A DNA stretch of 36,344 nucleotides from Hyphomicrobiaceae bacterium (lineage in GTDB: Bacteria > Pseudomonadota > Alphaproteobacteria > Rhizobiales > Hyphomicrobiaceae). Location: contig JAJFHI010000174.1 of the NCBI GenBank assembly GCA_021775715.1, positions 1 through 36,344 on the forward strand. The letters are read 5' to 3'. The first letter of the stretch is position 1. Each line of letters begins with the position of its first letter. The notes under the pieces are model-generated. The model was not told the DNA's origin. It searched no databases and worked only from the letters and a program-made list of their open reading frames with translations. A program made the translations under genes and the position numbers. Of the stretch, positions 16,469 to 24,680 are shown piece after piece.

Positions 16469-17542
16469 TTATGCTGCGGTTGCGTAGGACGACACAACGA
16501 TGGTGCTGAAGTCGAGGCTGTTCCAAACGGACTTCTTAAGTCCGCCGATGCAGCCTGCTTCCACGCCCAACTGGTTGCCGTAATCAAAAAGTTCTTCGTT
16601 CCAGTCATACTTTTTGAGTGAATGACCTTGACCGAAGCCCATATGTGCCGCCTGTGCACCGCACAGAACGCCACGACGAACCGTCGCGATGGCTGCACCC
16701 GTTGACGAGTTGACGCCCTGCGTCACGCGCGTTGACTCGTGCAGGATGACGTTGTTGTAAACGCCAAGCGATCCATCAAAGATCGGGTTTTTAGCAACGT
16801 CTCCGCCGCTCATTGCCGCCTTCTGGATGTCAAGCCACTGCCCCGTCGAGGTGTTGGTGCGAAGCGACGTGACTTGGTACGGATGCAGGAACATCACATA
16901 CATTTTTTTGCCGTTGACACTGATCGGACGGAACACCGGAGAAGCAACCTTGGCGGCCTCCACGGCTTTGTCGATCAGGGTCAGCGAGAAAATGTCATCT
17001 GATGCCAGTGCTTGGTCGTTTGCGTTGCCATCGCCGCCCGTGTCCGCCCACTTCTGGCGGGTTGCAGCCGGAGCAACAATCGCGTTATGGCCGGAAAACT
17101 TGGTATCCGTGACCGGCGTATAACCGCAGATCTGATTGAAGAACCAAGTGTCCATGCGATCCGCCCACCAGTCACGAAGGCCGCTCATGGCCTCCTCACG
17201 GATGGAAAACGGAATACGCTGCTCCGTCATTTTGCCCTTGGAACGGACAGCATGACGAAGCTGGTTCACAACCAAGTCATCGGTGTAGGTCGAAAGGCTT
17301 TCTTCATTGCCTTCCAAAGTTTCGTCACCCTGGACACCATCGCCGGTCAACTGCATGCGCAGCGTGCAACGGATGCGGTCGCCTGGGGATTTTTTCGCGT
17401 CGGTTTTTTCGACGATCAAGCTGTCTTTCGACTCGCCAACAAAGCGCCCAATATACGTTTCTTTGAGCGCCTCGCGGGCGAGCTTTGCAGACCACAGCTT
17501 GACCGCCTCTGGCGCGTTGACGCCATATTCGGTATTAGCCAT
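16469..17542 (-). CDS. Major capsid protein (N4-gp56 / DUF4043 family)
   Basis: A 357-residue protein starting MANTEYGVNAPEAVKLWSAKL. The stretches SPGDRIRCTLRMQLTGDGVQ and MSGLRDWWADRMDTWFFNQI are characteristic of the N4-gp56 major capsid family (HK97 fold), as are FLHPYQVTSLR and ALLCGAQAAHMGFGQ-like segments near the C-terminus (here VLCGAQAAHMGFGQG). It builds the icosahedral shell on the scaffold encoded upstream. CGGAG eight bases upstream of ATG serves as ribosome-binding site. Interesting combination: N4-type capsid with a P22-type portal. Confidence 0.9.
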   Translation of the reverse strand: MANTEYGVNAPEAVKLWSAKLAREALKETYIGRFVGESKDSLIVEKTDAKKSPGDRIRCTLRMQLTGDGVQGDETLEGNEESLSTYTDDLVVNQLRHAVRSKGKMTEQRIPFSIREEAMSGLRDWWADRMDTWFFNQICGYTPVTDTKFSGHNAIVAPAATRQKWADTGGDGNANDQALASDDIFSLTLIDKAVEAAKVASPVFRPISVNGKKMYVMFLHPYQVTSLRTNTSTGQWLDIQKAAMSGGDVAKNPIFDGSLGVYNNVILHESTRVTQGVNSSTGAAIATVRRGVLCGAQAAHMGFGQGHSLKKYDWNEELFDYGNQLGVEAGCIGGLKKSVWNSLDFSTIVVSSYATAA

Positions 17543-17673
17543 TTGTAAAGCTCCGAGATTGGATTGATGATTTTGCGATAGCGCCGGTTAGCGTCTCGGC
17601 TGACGAGTCACGGTTAGCGGTTCGTGAGACCGAAGCGCTCTAGAGTCGGCTAGAGCATCCGAGGGTTACGCGA
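17543..17673 (-). promoter_or_regulatory. Scaffold-capsid intergenic region with hairpins
   Basis: This 131-bp gap is the largest inside the head genes. It holds a hairpin GCTCTA / TAGAGC (17637-17642 with 17651-17656) and a looser GTCTC / GAGAC pairing. The word GCTAACC occurs three times on the minus strand. This may be an internal capsid promoter or an mRNA-processing site that raises capsid expression. No convincing -35/-10 pair was found. Confidence 0.5.
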
Positions 17674-18666
17674 TTACAGCGCGCCAGCTTGGCGCATTTT
17701 ATTCCACACCGCATCGGCTTTTTCCGGGTCGGTGATGTACATATCAGCAAGCTCCGCTTGAGACGGAAAACCGCTGGCATCCTTGGACGTGCTTGCGCCG
17801 GTTGAAAGCGATCCCGCTGCCTTCTGACCGGCTTTCACCACGTCCAATTTCGTCTGCGCTGTTGGGGCTGGTGCGGGCTGCTGAGATGGCCCGCTAAAGC
17901 CGCGGCCCTTAGCCAGCGCATAGATGTATTGTGCCGGGTCCGCGCCGACTTGGCGGGCCTGTGCGGCAATCGAAAGAGTGTCCTGTTTGAGCATGTACTG
18001 GCGAAGTTCTGCCGCCGACGACATGCCGTTTTGACGTGCAAGCTGTTCCACCTGCGGGTTGCCGTCGGGATAGAACACAGCCAATTCCGCAAGCCTTGAG
18101 TCCGCAAGAGACTCTGCCGCGTCATAGTAGTCCGGCGTTTGTTCCGCGAATTGACGCTCGGACTGAATGATCGACTGAAACGTCTGCTGTTCTTCGAACT
18201 GCGCGCGGGCTTGCTGTTCCTGTTGCTGTTTCCATTCGGAAAGCTGCTTGTTCTGATCGGCAACCGATTTGACTTGCTCCTCAAGCCGCCGCTGTTGCAG
18301 TTCCTCTGGCGTCAGATAAAGCTCGTCTTGCTGTTGCTGGGAACGCATTTGGTCTTCACGCATGGAGCGCAAAAATTCCTGCATGTTGGCAACTTGGTTT
18401 GCGAGCTGTTCCTTTTCCTCGCGCAGTGCCTTCCGCTGATTACGTTCCTCGCCTAGAGCGCCGCGAAGATCGTTGTACTCTTTGCTGAGCTTTTCATAAT
18501 CAGGCTTTGGCTGCTCGTCGTCTTTCTTCGCCTCTGGCTTGTCGCCTTCTGGCGTTGGGTCTTCTGTCTGCGGCTCTGAGCCCTCGATTTCTTTGGCCAG
18601 CTCCGCATATGCGGCGTCATCGGCTGAAGGCTGCGCCTCCACCGTTTCAATTGTCGTGTTGTCCAT
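17674..18666 (-). CDS. Head scaffolding protein
   Basis: A 330-residue, highly charged protein. It has an acidic N-terminus (EGSEPQTEDPTPEGDKPEAK) and a long Glu/Gln coiled coil (about 60-170, including EEKEQLANQVANMQEF and QQRRLEEQVKSVADQ). The C-terminal segment ends in a short helix (DPEKADAVWNKMRQAGAL). Acidic, coiled-coil proteins between portal and capsid genes are scaffolds that direct capsid assembly and then leave the shell. The basic or short terminal helix is likely to contact the capsid protein. Confidence 0.85.
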   Translation of the reverse strand: MDNTTIETVEAQPSADDAAYAELAKEIEGSEPQTEDPTPEGDKPEAKKDDEQPKPDYEKLSKEYNDLRGALGEERNQRKALREEKEQLANQVANMQEFLRSMREDQMRSQQQQDELYLTPEELQQRRLEEQVKSVADQNKQLSEWKQQQEQQARAQFEEQQTFQSIIQSERQFAEQTPDYYDAAESLADSRLAELAVFYPDGNPQVEQLARQNGMSSAAELRQYMLKQDTLSIAAQARQVGADPAQYIYALAKGRGFSGPSQQPAPAPTAQTKLDVVKAGQKAAGSLSTGASTSKDASGFPSQAELADMYITDPEKADAVWNKMRQAGAL

Positions 18667-18738
18667 TAGTTTCTCACCTTTGCATCAGACGGGATGCGAC
18701 CGATACCAGTCGGGCGGCACTGGCAAGCCGAGGTTGGC

Positions 18739-20691
18739 CTAATACGCGGCCTGATACGGAATTTGTTCGAGCATGGCGCGTTCGCGGGCGGCTTCGGTTG
18801 CCTCGCGTTGCGTCTCTATCGATGTCTTCTGCGTGTCGGCTCCAGCCTTGGCGGCTCTGGCCTCACTATACGACGCATCAGCCGAAATCTTGCGGATCTC
18901 TTGCGTCTTGCGGGCCTGCTCAAGCTGCTGCTCAGCCTGTTGCGCCTGCTGTTGCTCTGGCGATTCTTGCTGTGACAGGCCCTGGATGATCTCTTGCGAG
19001 AGTGACGACGGAAGCGGCGAGTATTCGACCAACTTCGCCCAAACATCCATGCCGATAGGCGCGTCTTTCAGGAGCGGCATCATCTGCACCAGCATGCCCC
19101 AGACCTGTTGCTTTTGATCTGCGTTCATGGGTGCTTCGTCTACCACTACGTCAAACTTCGCGGCTCCAGGCTGGCGCATAAGCGGGATGTATTGCTGCGT
19201 ACCGTTCTTGCCCTGGATGCGGATCAAGCGGCCGTCTGAGACGTAGCGATTGATGAAGTCGAGAAGCACCCGGCCTTGAAGTTTGCGGTAGCGGCGAAGC
19301 GAGTCAAAAAAGACCGCTAGGATCGCATAACCAGACTTTTTGCGTTGCGCCTCCAGGACGCCAGCTTGCTCGCGCTGCACCAACCCCAGCATTTCCAAGT
19401 TGATGCCCGAAACCTGCGGGAGGCTTTCGGTGGCAAACTCCAGAAGCTGCCCCATGCCGGCAGGCATCGCGGGCGGATCTTTCGGCCTGATACGATCCAG
19501 CATGCCGGGCTTAACCTCGACCATGCTGTCGGGGCGGCTCCACTGGTCTTCAGCATCGCGCTTGTTGACGAACGCGCCCGTCTCATACATCAACCCGCCC
19601 TTGGCGTTGGAGTTGATGATGTGCAGGAGCTGCGAGAGCCATTTGTTCGCCCACATCTGCGGGTCACACATGGCTTTTACGATTCCATACCAAGTGTTTT
19701 TGTTGCGGTCGCGCTTGCCCGTGATGCACTGGAACGTAAAGCCAGACGGAAGCTCTTTTTTCTCAATAAGCACGTTGCCGGAATAGATCGCCTGATAATG
19801 CACGCGCCTGTCGTGCTTGACGGCCTGCGGAGGTTGCGCGCCATTCATCAGCGCCATGTTTATCAGCGCGGCGTATTGCTCTTTCGAGACGGCTTCAAGA
19901 TCGCCGTTCGGGCCCGGGACGGCGTAGCCCTTTTCAAGATCCCACCACTGCATCTGGACGACGGTAATCTCCCGGCCATCCTCGCGCTTGTTTTCGTCGC
20001 GGCCCCAAGTGTAGTCATCGCGCGGGCTTGAGTAGTTGTTGCTGGACGTGTCTTCAAGCGTGTCTTGCGCCTGGCTGAGAACAGCGTCGAACTTATTTTC
20101 CCAGCGGGCTTTGAAGTCCTGCTTTTCGTATTTGCGCACCCTGAACCTAAAGCGTGAATCCGTGAGGTTGCGCTTGTTGGCGTTCGGGTCCCAACCCATT
20201 TCCAGCGGATCAATGCGCGGCATGAGCACGTCGCCGGCCGGGTCATCCTCATACGACATGTGAGTTTCAGTCCAACCCATGCCGCAAGTGATCGTGTCAA
20301 GGAACGCATCCGACTCCTCGTCTTCGGCGTCGGCGTTGTCGCGGATGAAATCAGCCGCGGCTGTGTAAACCTCGTTGGCTTGGGCATCGCCAAGCTCGCG
20401 CGGGTAATACGTGACGGCCTGTCTGTTGAGCACTTCCGCGCCGGCGACGGCATCCACCATCGGGCCGACGCGGTTGAACGTGATCGGCTGGCGCATCTGG
20501 CCCATGAGAGACGCTTTATCGTCAGCAGACCATTGTTCGCCACTGACCAGATCATACCATTTCTTCGCGTCGTCGCGCCAAGTCGAATGCTGTTCCTTTG
20601 ACGCCTTTTCCCAGCGATGCAAGCGCTTGAGCAGGTCCGACGTATCGTCGTCGTCGCCGTCGCGCTCGATCTCGTTTTCGTTGTCGTTCAT
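18739..20691 (-). CDS. Portal protein (P22 type)
   Basis: A 650-residue portal. The motifs LLKRLHRWEKASKEQHSTWR, WSADDKASLMGQMRQPITFN and VDAVAGAEVLNRQAVTYYPR are typical of the P22-portal family (DNA entry/exit ring, 12 subunits). A Gln-rich, helical C-terminus (about 560-640, QQESPEQQQAQQAEQQLEQA) resembles the barrel helix of P22 gp1. The ATG at 20691 overlaps the terminase stop (ATGA), so it is preferred over the GTG at 20700. Confidence 0.9.
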   Translation of the reverse strand: MNDNENEIERDGDDDDTSDLLKRLHRWEKASKEQHSTWRDDAKKWYDLVSGEQWSADDKASLMGQMRQPITFNRVGPMVDAVAGAEVLNRQAVTYYPRELGDAQANEVYTAAADFIRDNADAEDEESDAFLDTITCGMGWTETHMSYEDDPAGDVLMPRIDPLEMGWDPNANKRNLTDSRFRFRVRKYEKQDFKARWENKFDAVLSQAQDTLEDTSSNNYSSPRDDYTWGRDENKREDGREITVVQMQWWDLEKGYAVPGPNGDLEAVSKEQYAALINMALMNGAQPPQAVKHDRRVHYQAIYSGNVLIEKKELPSGFTFQCITGKRDRNKNTWYGIVKAMCDPQMWANKWLSQLLHIINSNAKGGLMYETGAFVNKRDAEDQWSRPDSMVEVKPGMLDRIRPKDPPAMPAGMGQLLEFATESLPQVSGINLEMLGLVQREQAGVLEAQRKKSGYAILAVFFDSLRRYRKLQGRVLLDFINRYVSDGRLIRIQGKNGTQQYIPLMRQPGAAKFDVVVDEAPMNADQKQQVWGMLVQMMPLLKDAPIGMDVWAKLVEYSPLPSSLSQEIIQGLSQQESPEQQQAQQAEQQLEQARKTQEIRKISADASYSEARAAKAGADTQKTSIETQREATEAARERAMLEQIPYQAAY

Positions 20692-21452
20692 GCGGCCCAC
20701 GCGCTCCCGCTGTTGCGAGATTTCTTACGATTGCGCGCATAGCGGTCCTCGACCTCAACGGGAAGCTCTGTCGTGGCATAGCGCTGCATCATCACGGCGA
20801 TACGAGTTGCCGACATGAGATCGTCGCGCTCCTTAATGATTTTGCCGTCTTTGCGATGATACATGCGAAATTCTTCGAACCATTCATTGAGGTTTGAAAA
20901 CACCTTGAAGCGCCCGGTCATCATGCGTTCCAGGATCATGATAATGCCGGCCTCAGTGCCAAATCCGCCTTCTGCGTGCGTCGCGTGCTCGCGCCACATA
21001 TTGAGGCCGCAGGAGCGGTATTGATCGGCAAGCTGGATCGCTGACCCTTTGTCGTGCTGCAATCCATCGTGTGGCCATGCGCACGGTATCCAAGCGCCCC
21101 ACGGATTGATGGCCGCGGCGTGAATGACGGGCACCGCCTCTTTCTGGCGATAGCTTTTCGTGACGAAAATCGTGTCTGCATCCCGGTCGATGGAAATGTT
21201 TACGGCAGCGAACGGGTGATTGAATCCGAAATCTAACCCGTTGATCTGGACATAGTGAGCAGGGATCGGAAACGGATCGCAGGCAATCAACTCCTCTGAG
21301 ATCGGGAACACGCGGCCAGATCCGAGCATCGGAATGCCTTTAGCGCGTGCGTCCCGCTCATGCGGCGGGTAGCTCGCCCACAATTCGTCTTTCTGTTTTT
21401 TCGTGAGATGCGGTACGTCATCCCATGTCGCTTGAACGCAGAATTTAGTCAC
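20688..21452 (-). CDS. Terminase large subunit, nuclease half (separate ORF)
   Basis: A 254-residue protein equal to the C-terminal half of a typical phage large terminase. It begins TKFCVQATWDDVPHLT, a segment that in intact terminases directly follows the ATPase domain. RuvC/RNase-H-fold nuclease signs are NGLDFGFNHPFAAV (Asp74) and KERDDLMSATRIAVM near residue 225. It has its own GTG start at 21452, with GGAG seven bases upstream, overlapping the ATPase-half stop by 8 bases in the +1 frame. It would cut concatemeric DNA during packaging. Whether the split is natural or a sequencing error is discussed in the findings. Confidence 0.85.
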   Translation of the reverse strand: MTKFCVQATWDDVPHLTKKQKDELWASYPPHERDARAKGIPMLGSGRVFPISEELIACDPFPIPAHYVQINGLDFGFNHPFAAVNISIDRDADTIFVTKSYRQKEAVPVIHAAAINPWGAWIPCAWPHDGLQHDKGSAIQLADQYRSCGLNMWREHATHAEGGFGTEAGIIMILERMMTGRFKVFSNLNEWFEEFRMYHRKDGKIIKERDDLMSATRIAVMMQRYATTELPVEVEDRYARNRKKSRNSGSAWAA

Positions 21453-22161
21453 CGTCCATCTCCAGGAACATCATCGCCACGTCAGTTGCGCCTTCCAACG
21501 GAGTGAATGTGCAGAGCGTCATGCCGTCTACTGTCATCGTTCTGGTGAGGCATTCGGTGTAAACATCCATCGGCGGTTCTTCGTCGAGCCAGACGACGTG
21601 CTTTGCCGTGCCTTGAAATTTCTTGCGCCCCTGGTCGTAACTCTTGAAGCCCACTTGGCTGATACCGCCTGAGACGTGGCGGACTTTGGCGATGTCCATA
21701 GCGCCGCTGATGCCCGCGCGCTTTGATGGCTCGCCTATGATGTCATCGCCGGGAACGAGGCCCGTTCCGAGTTGGCCAATCGGTCCCATGAGCGCGAATT
21801 GAATGATGTCTCGCGTTGTTTCGCCGGTATCGCCAGCCGCCCAACAATCAACCGGATCGTTGAATCTCCTGCCTTCCCACCAGTCAGGATATTTGCCTGT
21901 GAGGTGTATGGCCGTCTCGTATCCACCGACTCCCCACGTCTTGCCGACACGGTTTGCCGCCATCATGCAGCGTTCGCTAAACTCCGCGCCGGCCGCAAAG
22001 AATTGCAGGTGCTTGGCGTATAGTTCACGCCTTAACGGGCCGTCTGTCGGATAAAGGTCGAACAGCTTCCGCCTCGACTTCCGGCGTTCTTTCTCCTCCA
22101 AGAGCGCCAGCAACTCCCGCTTTTCCGACGAGCTGAGAGAGTCGAGATTCAAGCTGGTCAT
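21445..22161 (-). CDS. Terminase large subunit, ATPase half (separate ORF)
   Basis: A 238-residue protein with Walker A AANRVGKT (68-75), Walker B HVVWLDEEP (188-196) and coupling motif CTFTPLEG (217-224), that is, a complete packaging ATPase domain. It stops (TAA at 21447-21445) right after the motor domain, where a normal terminase continues into the nuclease. GAGG seven bases upstream supports the ATG at 22161. The first 137 bases overlap the end of the small subunit gene in another frame. Confidence 0.85.
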   Translation of the reverse strand: MTSLNLDSLSSSEKRELLALLEEKERRKSRRKLFDLYPTDGPLRRELYAKHLQFFAAGAEFSERCMMAANRVGKTWGVGGYETAIHLTGKYPDWWEGRRFNDPVDCWAAGDTGETTRDIIQFALMGPIGQLGTGLVPGDDIIGEPSKRAGISGAMDIAKVRHVSGGISQVGFKSYDQGRKKFQGTAKHVVWLDEEPPMDVYTECLTRTMTVDGMTLCTFTPLEGATDVAMMFLEMDGD

Positions 22162-22669
22162 CGCTGAGCCTCATGTTCATGTCGCCGTCAATCGTGAGCT
22201 TGTCGCCGTATTTCTGCGGGGCACGCTTTCCGGCGGCCCATTTGCGGGCGTCAATGCGAACTCGAGCGCGGTTCGGATCTTCTTCTGTGTCGGCAATTTC
22301 GAGCAGGCTGTCCGCGTGAATGTCTGCTTGTTTCTCGCGTGCGCGTGCGTAACGTTCCTGAAAGGTTGCATCTTCACTGAGCCACACCATCACAACAGAA
22401 ATCGATGGAATTTCAGGAAACTCTCGGCACAGCTTGTGCAGGCTCACCTCAGTTGTAGATAACTCCTCGCAGATGATGTCCATCGCAACGGCTTTACGTT
22501 CGTCAGTCCAATACTTGCTATTCCCGGAGCTAGAGCCTGGCTTATCGCTTGGTGCTCTTTGTCTAGGCTTTGGCGATTGCTTTGATGATGTCTTGGCATT
22601 CTTGGAGGACGAAGCCCGTCGGGTGCTTAATTCGGGCGTTGATACGATGGTGTTCTGTTCTGTCGGCAT
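22025..22669 (-). CDS. Terminase small subunit
   Basis: A 214-residue DNA-recognition subunit of the packaging motor. After a Ser/Lys-rich N-terminus (about 1-50), an HTH region (AMDIICEELSTTEVSLHKLC) is followed by family motifs FQERYARAREKQADIHADSL and NRARVRIDARKWAAGKRAPQKYGDK, typical of Sf6/P22-style small terminases. AAGG nine bases before the ATG. The low-complexity first 35 residues lie over the end of the preceding gene, so a later start remains possible. Confidence 0.85.
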   Translation of the reverse strand: MPTEQNTIVSTPELSTRRASSSKNAKTSSKQSPKPRQRAPSDKPGSSSGNSKYWTDERKAVAMDIICEELSTTEVSLHKLCREFPEIPSISVVMVWLSEDATFQERYARAREKQADIHADSLLEIADTEEDPNRARVRIDARKWAAGKRAPQKYGDKLTIDGDMNMRLSDDQLESRLSQLVGKAGVAGALGGERTPEVEAEAVRPLSDRRPVKA

Positions 22670-22754
22670 TTTCGATGGCCTTCAGTAGGTTTTGCGCGGC
22701 TTGCTGGATGGTCTCGATCTTGGGTGGCCTGCCCCTTGGCTTTGTCTCTGTCAT
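22563..22754 (-). CDS. Small basic protein with AT-hook-like motif, 63 aa
   Basis: Starts MTETKPRGRPPKIETIQQAA. The KPRGRPPK motif resembles an AT-hook, the rest is helical. The start is set by an ATGA overlap with the 54-residue membrane gene upstream. The C-terminal part overlaps the first 107 bases of the small terminase gene in another frame. It may bind DNA and act with the terminase, an inference from motif and neighbour. Confidence 0.6.
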   Translation of the reverse strand: MTETKPRGRPPKIETIQQAAQNLLKAIENADRTEHHRINARIKHPTGFVLQECQDIIKAIAKA

Positions 22755-22915
22755 TTGCCGATCCATGCGAGCGCTGCTGATACGATGGCGATGTCTGCGG
22801 GATCACCTTTGATGGCGGGGATTGAGACGCCAATGATTTTAAGGGCGGCAACGGCAGCTATGACCATGGCCGCGATCATAAACGCGGGTTTGATCTGGCT
22901 TAGGTTAAGCGTCAT
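22751..22915 (-). CDS. Small membrane protein, 54 aa, first gene of the late operon
   Basis: Starts MTLNLSQIKPAFMIAAM. One strong membrane helix (about residues 11-32) and a second weaker one (about 40-52, DIAIVSAALAWIG) give a two-helix hairpin. AAAGGA seven bases upstream of the ATG is a good ribosome-binding site, and the stop overlaps the next start (ATGA). Two-helix small proteins in late operons are often holins, but this one lies at the terminase end, far from the endolysin. It is therefore a second holin candidate. Confidence 0.65.
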   Translation of the reverse strand: MTLNLSQIKPAFMIAAMVIAAVAALKIIGVSIPAIKGDPADIAIVSAALAWIGK

Positions 22916-22985
22916 GCGATTTCCTTTATCGCGCCCTGATGTGGTCGCAGATGGGTGACATGGTGCTGTGAGTGAGTGGCGTTGA

Positions 22986-22999
22986 GTTTCATGTGAAAC
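22986..22999. promoter_or_regulatory. Inverted repeat GTTTCA-TG-TGAAAC (operator candidate)
   Basis: Perfect 6-bp arms around a 2-base centre, in the roughly 200-bp gap upstream of the late operon and next to the terminator. It is well placed for a regulator (possibly the DUF6456-like or an HTH protein upstream) controlling late transcription. No clear promoter hexamers were found next to it. Confidence 0.5.
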
Positions 23000-23009
23000 G
23001 TTGCAAAGG

Positions 23010-23041
23010 AAAAAGGCACCCTGAGTTGTATGGGGTGCCTT
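23010..23041 (-). terminator. Intrinsic terminator of the replication/regulation operon
   Basis: On the minus strand, a 9-bp stem (AAGGCACCC with GGGTGCCTT, 23033-23041 with 23013-23021, 11-base loop) runs straight into TTTTT at 23014-23010. It lies 76 bp after the stop of the DUF6456-like gene and before the late operon, so it separates early-middle from late transcription. The rest of the 22916-23116 gap holds the inverted repeat at 22986 and nothing else recognised. Confidence 0.85.
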
Positions 23042-23116
23042 CTGTCTATCTGCTACGCGCCAATTTCACCGACCTAGCGCGATCTTCCCATACATTGGGG
23101 TGATTTGTTGCCAACG

Positions 23117-23641
23117 TCAACTGGGAGGGCGCAAGAGTCCATAAAAGATTGCGAGTTTATCCAGGGCAGAATTAACGTGCTTTCTGCCGTGACGGATGCG
23201 TGATCTTTGAGACTCTGAGCCAAGACGCCAGCCGATTTTCTCCGCCGTCCCATCTTCCATCAGCACCGCCAACGCAATCAAGTCGCGTCGGTTGTCGATG
23301 AACTCGAAGGCTTCTTTGACCTTCTGATGGCAATACGTTCTCCATTCTGGGCGTATCAGGGTTTCCGTGTCTGATTGCCCCTCAGTCGTTCCGCTCCAGC
23401 GCTGATCGCCATATGACGCTGTAATGCCTGTTTGACGGGTTGCGCCGTGGTAATAGCACATGAACTGGCTACCCGCCTGAAATTGTTCCGGCGTCACCCA
23501 GTCACGGCGATACATCAATTCGAGGCTGGAGAGCACCCTGCCGGCCGGCCTGTCGATCTGACGGGTTTTGGTCGGTGCGAGGTATCTTTCCCCAGCATGA
23601 CGTTGGCGTTCGAGTGTCGGCGTGAGCGTGTCGGTTGTCAT
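23117..23641 (-). CDS. DUF6456-like putative late regulator, 174 aa
   Basis: Residues about 70-174 (TRQTGITASYGDQRWSG, HQKVKEAFEFIDNRRDLIAL, GSESQRSRIRHGRKHVNSAL, DKLAIFYGLL) follow the layout of the DUF6456 domain of alphaproteobacterial and phage proteins, which often sits at the antiterminator/late-regulator place. GAGG six bases before the ATG at 23641 decides the start. It is the last gene before the terminator and late operon, the usual position of a lambda Q-type function. The regulatory role is inferred, not shown. Confidence 0.65.
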   Translation of the reverse strand: MTTDTLTPTLERQRHAGERYLAPTKTRQIDRPAGRVLSSLELMYRRDWVTPEQFQAGSQFMCYYHGATRQTGITASYGDQRWSGTTEGQSDTETLIRPEWRTYCHQKVKEAFEFIDNRRDLIALAVLMEDGTAEKIGWRLGSESQRSRIRHGRKHVNSALDKLAIFYGLLRPPS

Positions 23642-23786
23642 CAGGTGCCTCATCAGTTTGTACGCAGGCACAAAATTTAAGGACGTTGTAGACTTGGTAT
23701 TCCTCGACGTTGAGGATTTTGGCGATTTGCATGGTGTCGTAGTGGCGACGGAGTTTGGCGACGTACGCGACGAACTGACTATTCAA
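23502..23786 (-). CDS. HTH protein, 94 aa, TTG start
   Basis: N-terminal residues 1-40 (YVAKLRRHYDTMQIAKILNV, EEYQVYNVLKF) look like a helix-turn-helix. The C-terminal half is polar and Pro/Arg-rich and overlaps the next gene by 140 bases in another frame. Start TTG at 23786 overlaps the previous stop (TTGA) and has TGAGG about eight bases upstream. The N-terminal half is convincing; the overlapped tail could be shorter in reality if a frameshift exists. Confidence 0.6.
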   Translation of the reverse strand: MNSQFVAYVAKLRRHYDTMQIAKILNVEEYQVYNVLKFCACVQTDEAPDDNRHAHADTRTPTSCWGKIPRTDQNPSDRQAGRQGALQPRIDVSP

Positions 23787-23926
23787 GGTGTTTTCCTCAC
23801 TGGTTTGGTTTTCTTAGATTTCCGCTCCCGGATTTTGTCGGATAGGGAGCGGGCGGTTGATGTCTTGACGAGTTTGCCGTCTTTGTTGAGCTTGAAGCCC
23901 TTGGGGATGGCGATGGGGCGGGTCAT
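23783..23926 (-). CDS. Small basic protein, 47 aa
   Basis: Starts MTRPIAIPKGFKLNKDGKLVK and ends in a Lys/Arg-rich tail (RERKSKKTKPVRKTP). The ATG overlaps the stop of the gene upstream (ATGA), and its TGA overlaps the TTG of the next gene. Highly basic, possibly nucleic-acid binding. No family recognised. Confidence 0.7.
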   Translation of the reverse strand: MTRPIAIPKGFKLNKDGKLVKTSTARSLSDKIRERKSKKTKPVRKTP

Positions 23927-24195
23927 CCGCCCACCTCAAGCTGATATTCGTGAACGCCTTGCGCGATATGCTTGCGCTTGACGGTGTGGCCTCCAAATCG
24001 TGGCTTTCGCAAATCCCGCAGCCGTGCCGAGACGCTTGCCTCTGGCTCGCCTGTCTGCCGGGCAATTGCATCAAGCGTGCGAGCGCGTCCGTCCTTCATC
24101 AGATTGAACACGAGGTTTAGCTGTCGATGCAGGCGCGGGCCATCACGCTCCTGGTCGATTGTGTCGCCGTCAAATTCGATGGTTGAGTAATTCAT
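23923..24195 (-). CDS. Winged-helix protein, 90 aa
   Basis: A 90-residue protein. Residues about 25-65 (LVFNLMKDGRARTLDAIARQ, TGEPEASVSARLRDLRK) form a winged helix-turn-helix typical of small phage regulatory or replication-accessory proteins, followed by a beta wing (GGHTVKRKHIAQGVHEYQLEV). It overlaps the stop of the loader-like gene by 4 bases. Probably DNA binding; role unknown. Confidence 0.75.
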   Translation of the reverse strand: MNYSTIEFDGDTIDQERDGPRLHRQLNLVFNLMKDGRARTLDAIARQTGEPEASVSARLRDLRKPRFGGHTVKRKHIAQGVHEYQLEVGG

Positions 24196-24680
24196 TCTCG
24201 CTCCCCCGTGATGCGCTTTGAAAGTGCGGTTAATCCTTCTGGCGTCATGTGCAGCGTGGGGTTTTTACTTTCGCGCTGCATTTTTTCAAATGCTGGTCGG
24301 GACGTGTCCGGCAATGGGCGTTTACCCAACTCCAGACCGTCAGCAGTTTTTTGGAGAACTGCCCGCGTTTTGGCGTAAGCCTCATCCATAGCCGCGTGTT
24401 GCTGGTCGGTCAGATGCACGCGTTCAGGATCGGGATAGTTCGGCGTGACTTGGCGCGTCGGTGCAACGCGCTCGCAGGCTTTGTGCACAGCCCCCGGCAT
24501 TGGCCAGCTAGGGTATTCGTGCTCGCGCACGACGATATCAACGGCGCGGCGCAAAACGTCTTCGTTCCATCCCATGAGCGCTATTTCGTATTCTTCGAAA
24601 AACGCTTCCATGTCGGAGCGCTTAGGGTCGCCGTATAGCTTTTGGAACCTGTCGAGAACCAGTATCTGAACATCAGCCAT
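24192..24680 (-). CDS. Putative helicase-loader-like replication protein, 162 aa
   Basis: Starts MADVQILVLDRFQKLYGDPK. An N-terminal helical domain (EAFFEEYEIALMGWNEDVLR) leads to YPSWPMPGAVHKACERVAP, a pattern of lambda P-like/replication-accessory proteins that follow an O-like initiator in alphaproteobacterial phages. It overlaps the initiator's last bases (ATG at 24680, TGA at 24675-24673). A longer frame upstream only overlaps the initiator. It would recruit the host replicative helicase; this is inferred mainly from gene order. Confidence 0.55.
   Translation of the reverse strand: MADVQILVLDRFQKLYGDPKRSDMEAFFEEYEIALMGWNEDVLRRAVDIVVREHEYPSWPMPGAVHKACERVAPTRQVTPNYPDPERVHLTDQQHAAMDEAYAKTRAVLQKTADGLELGKRPLPDTSRPAFEKMQRESKNPTLHMTPEGLTALSKRITGERE

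Noticed and set aside
21445-21456. Programmed frameshift joining the two terminase halves
   Set aside because: No slippery run or stimulating structure is obvious at GACGGTGACTAA, and the nuclease half has its own start and ribosome-binding site. Not excluded, but not supported.
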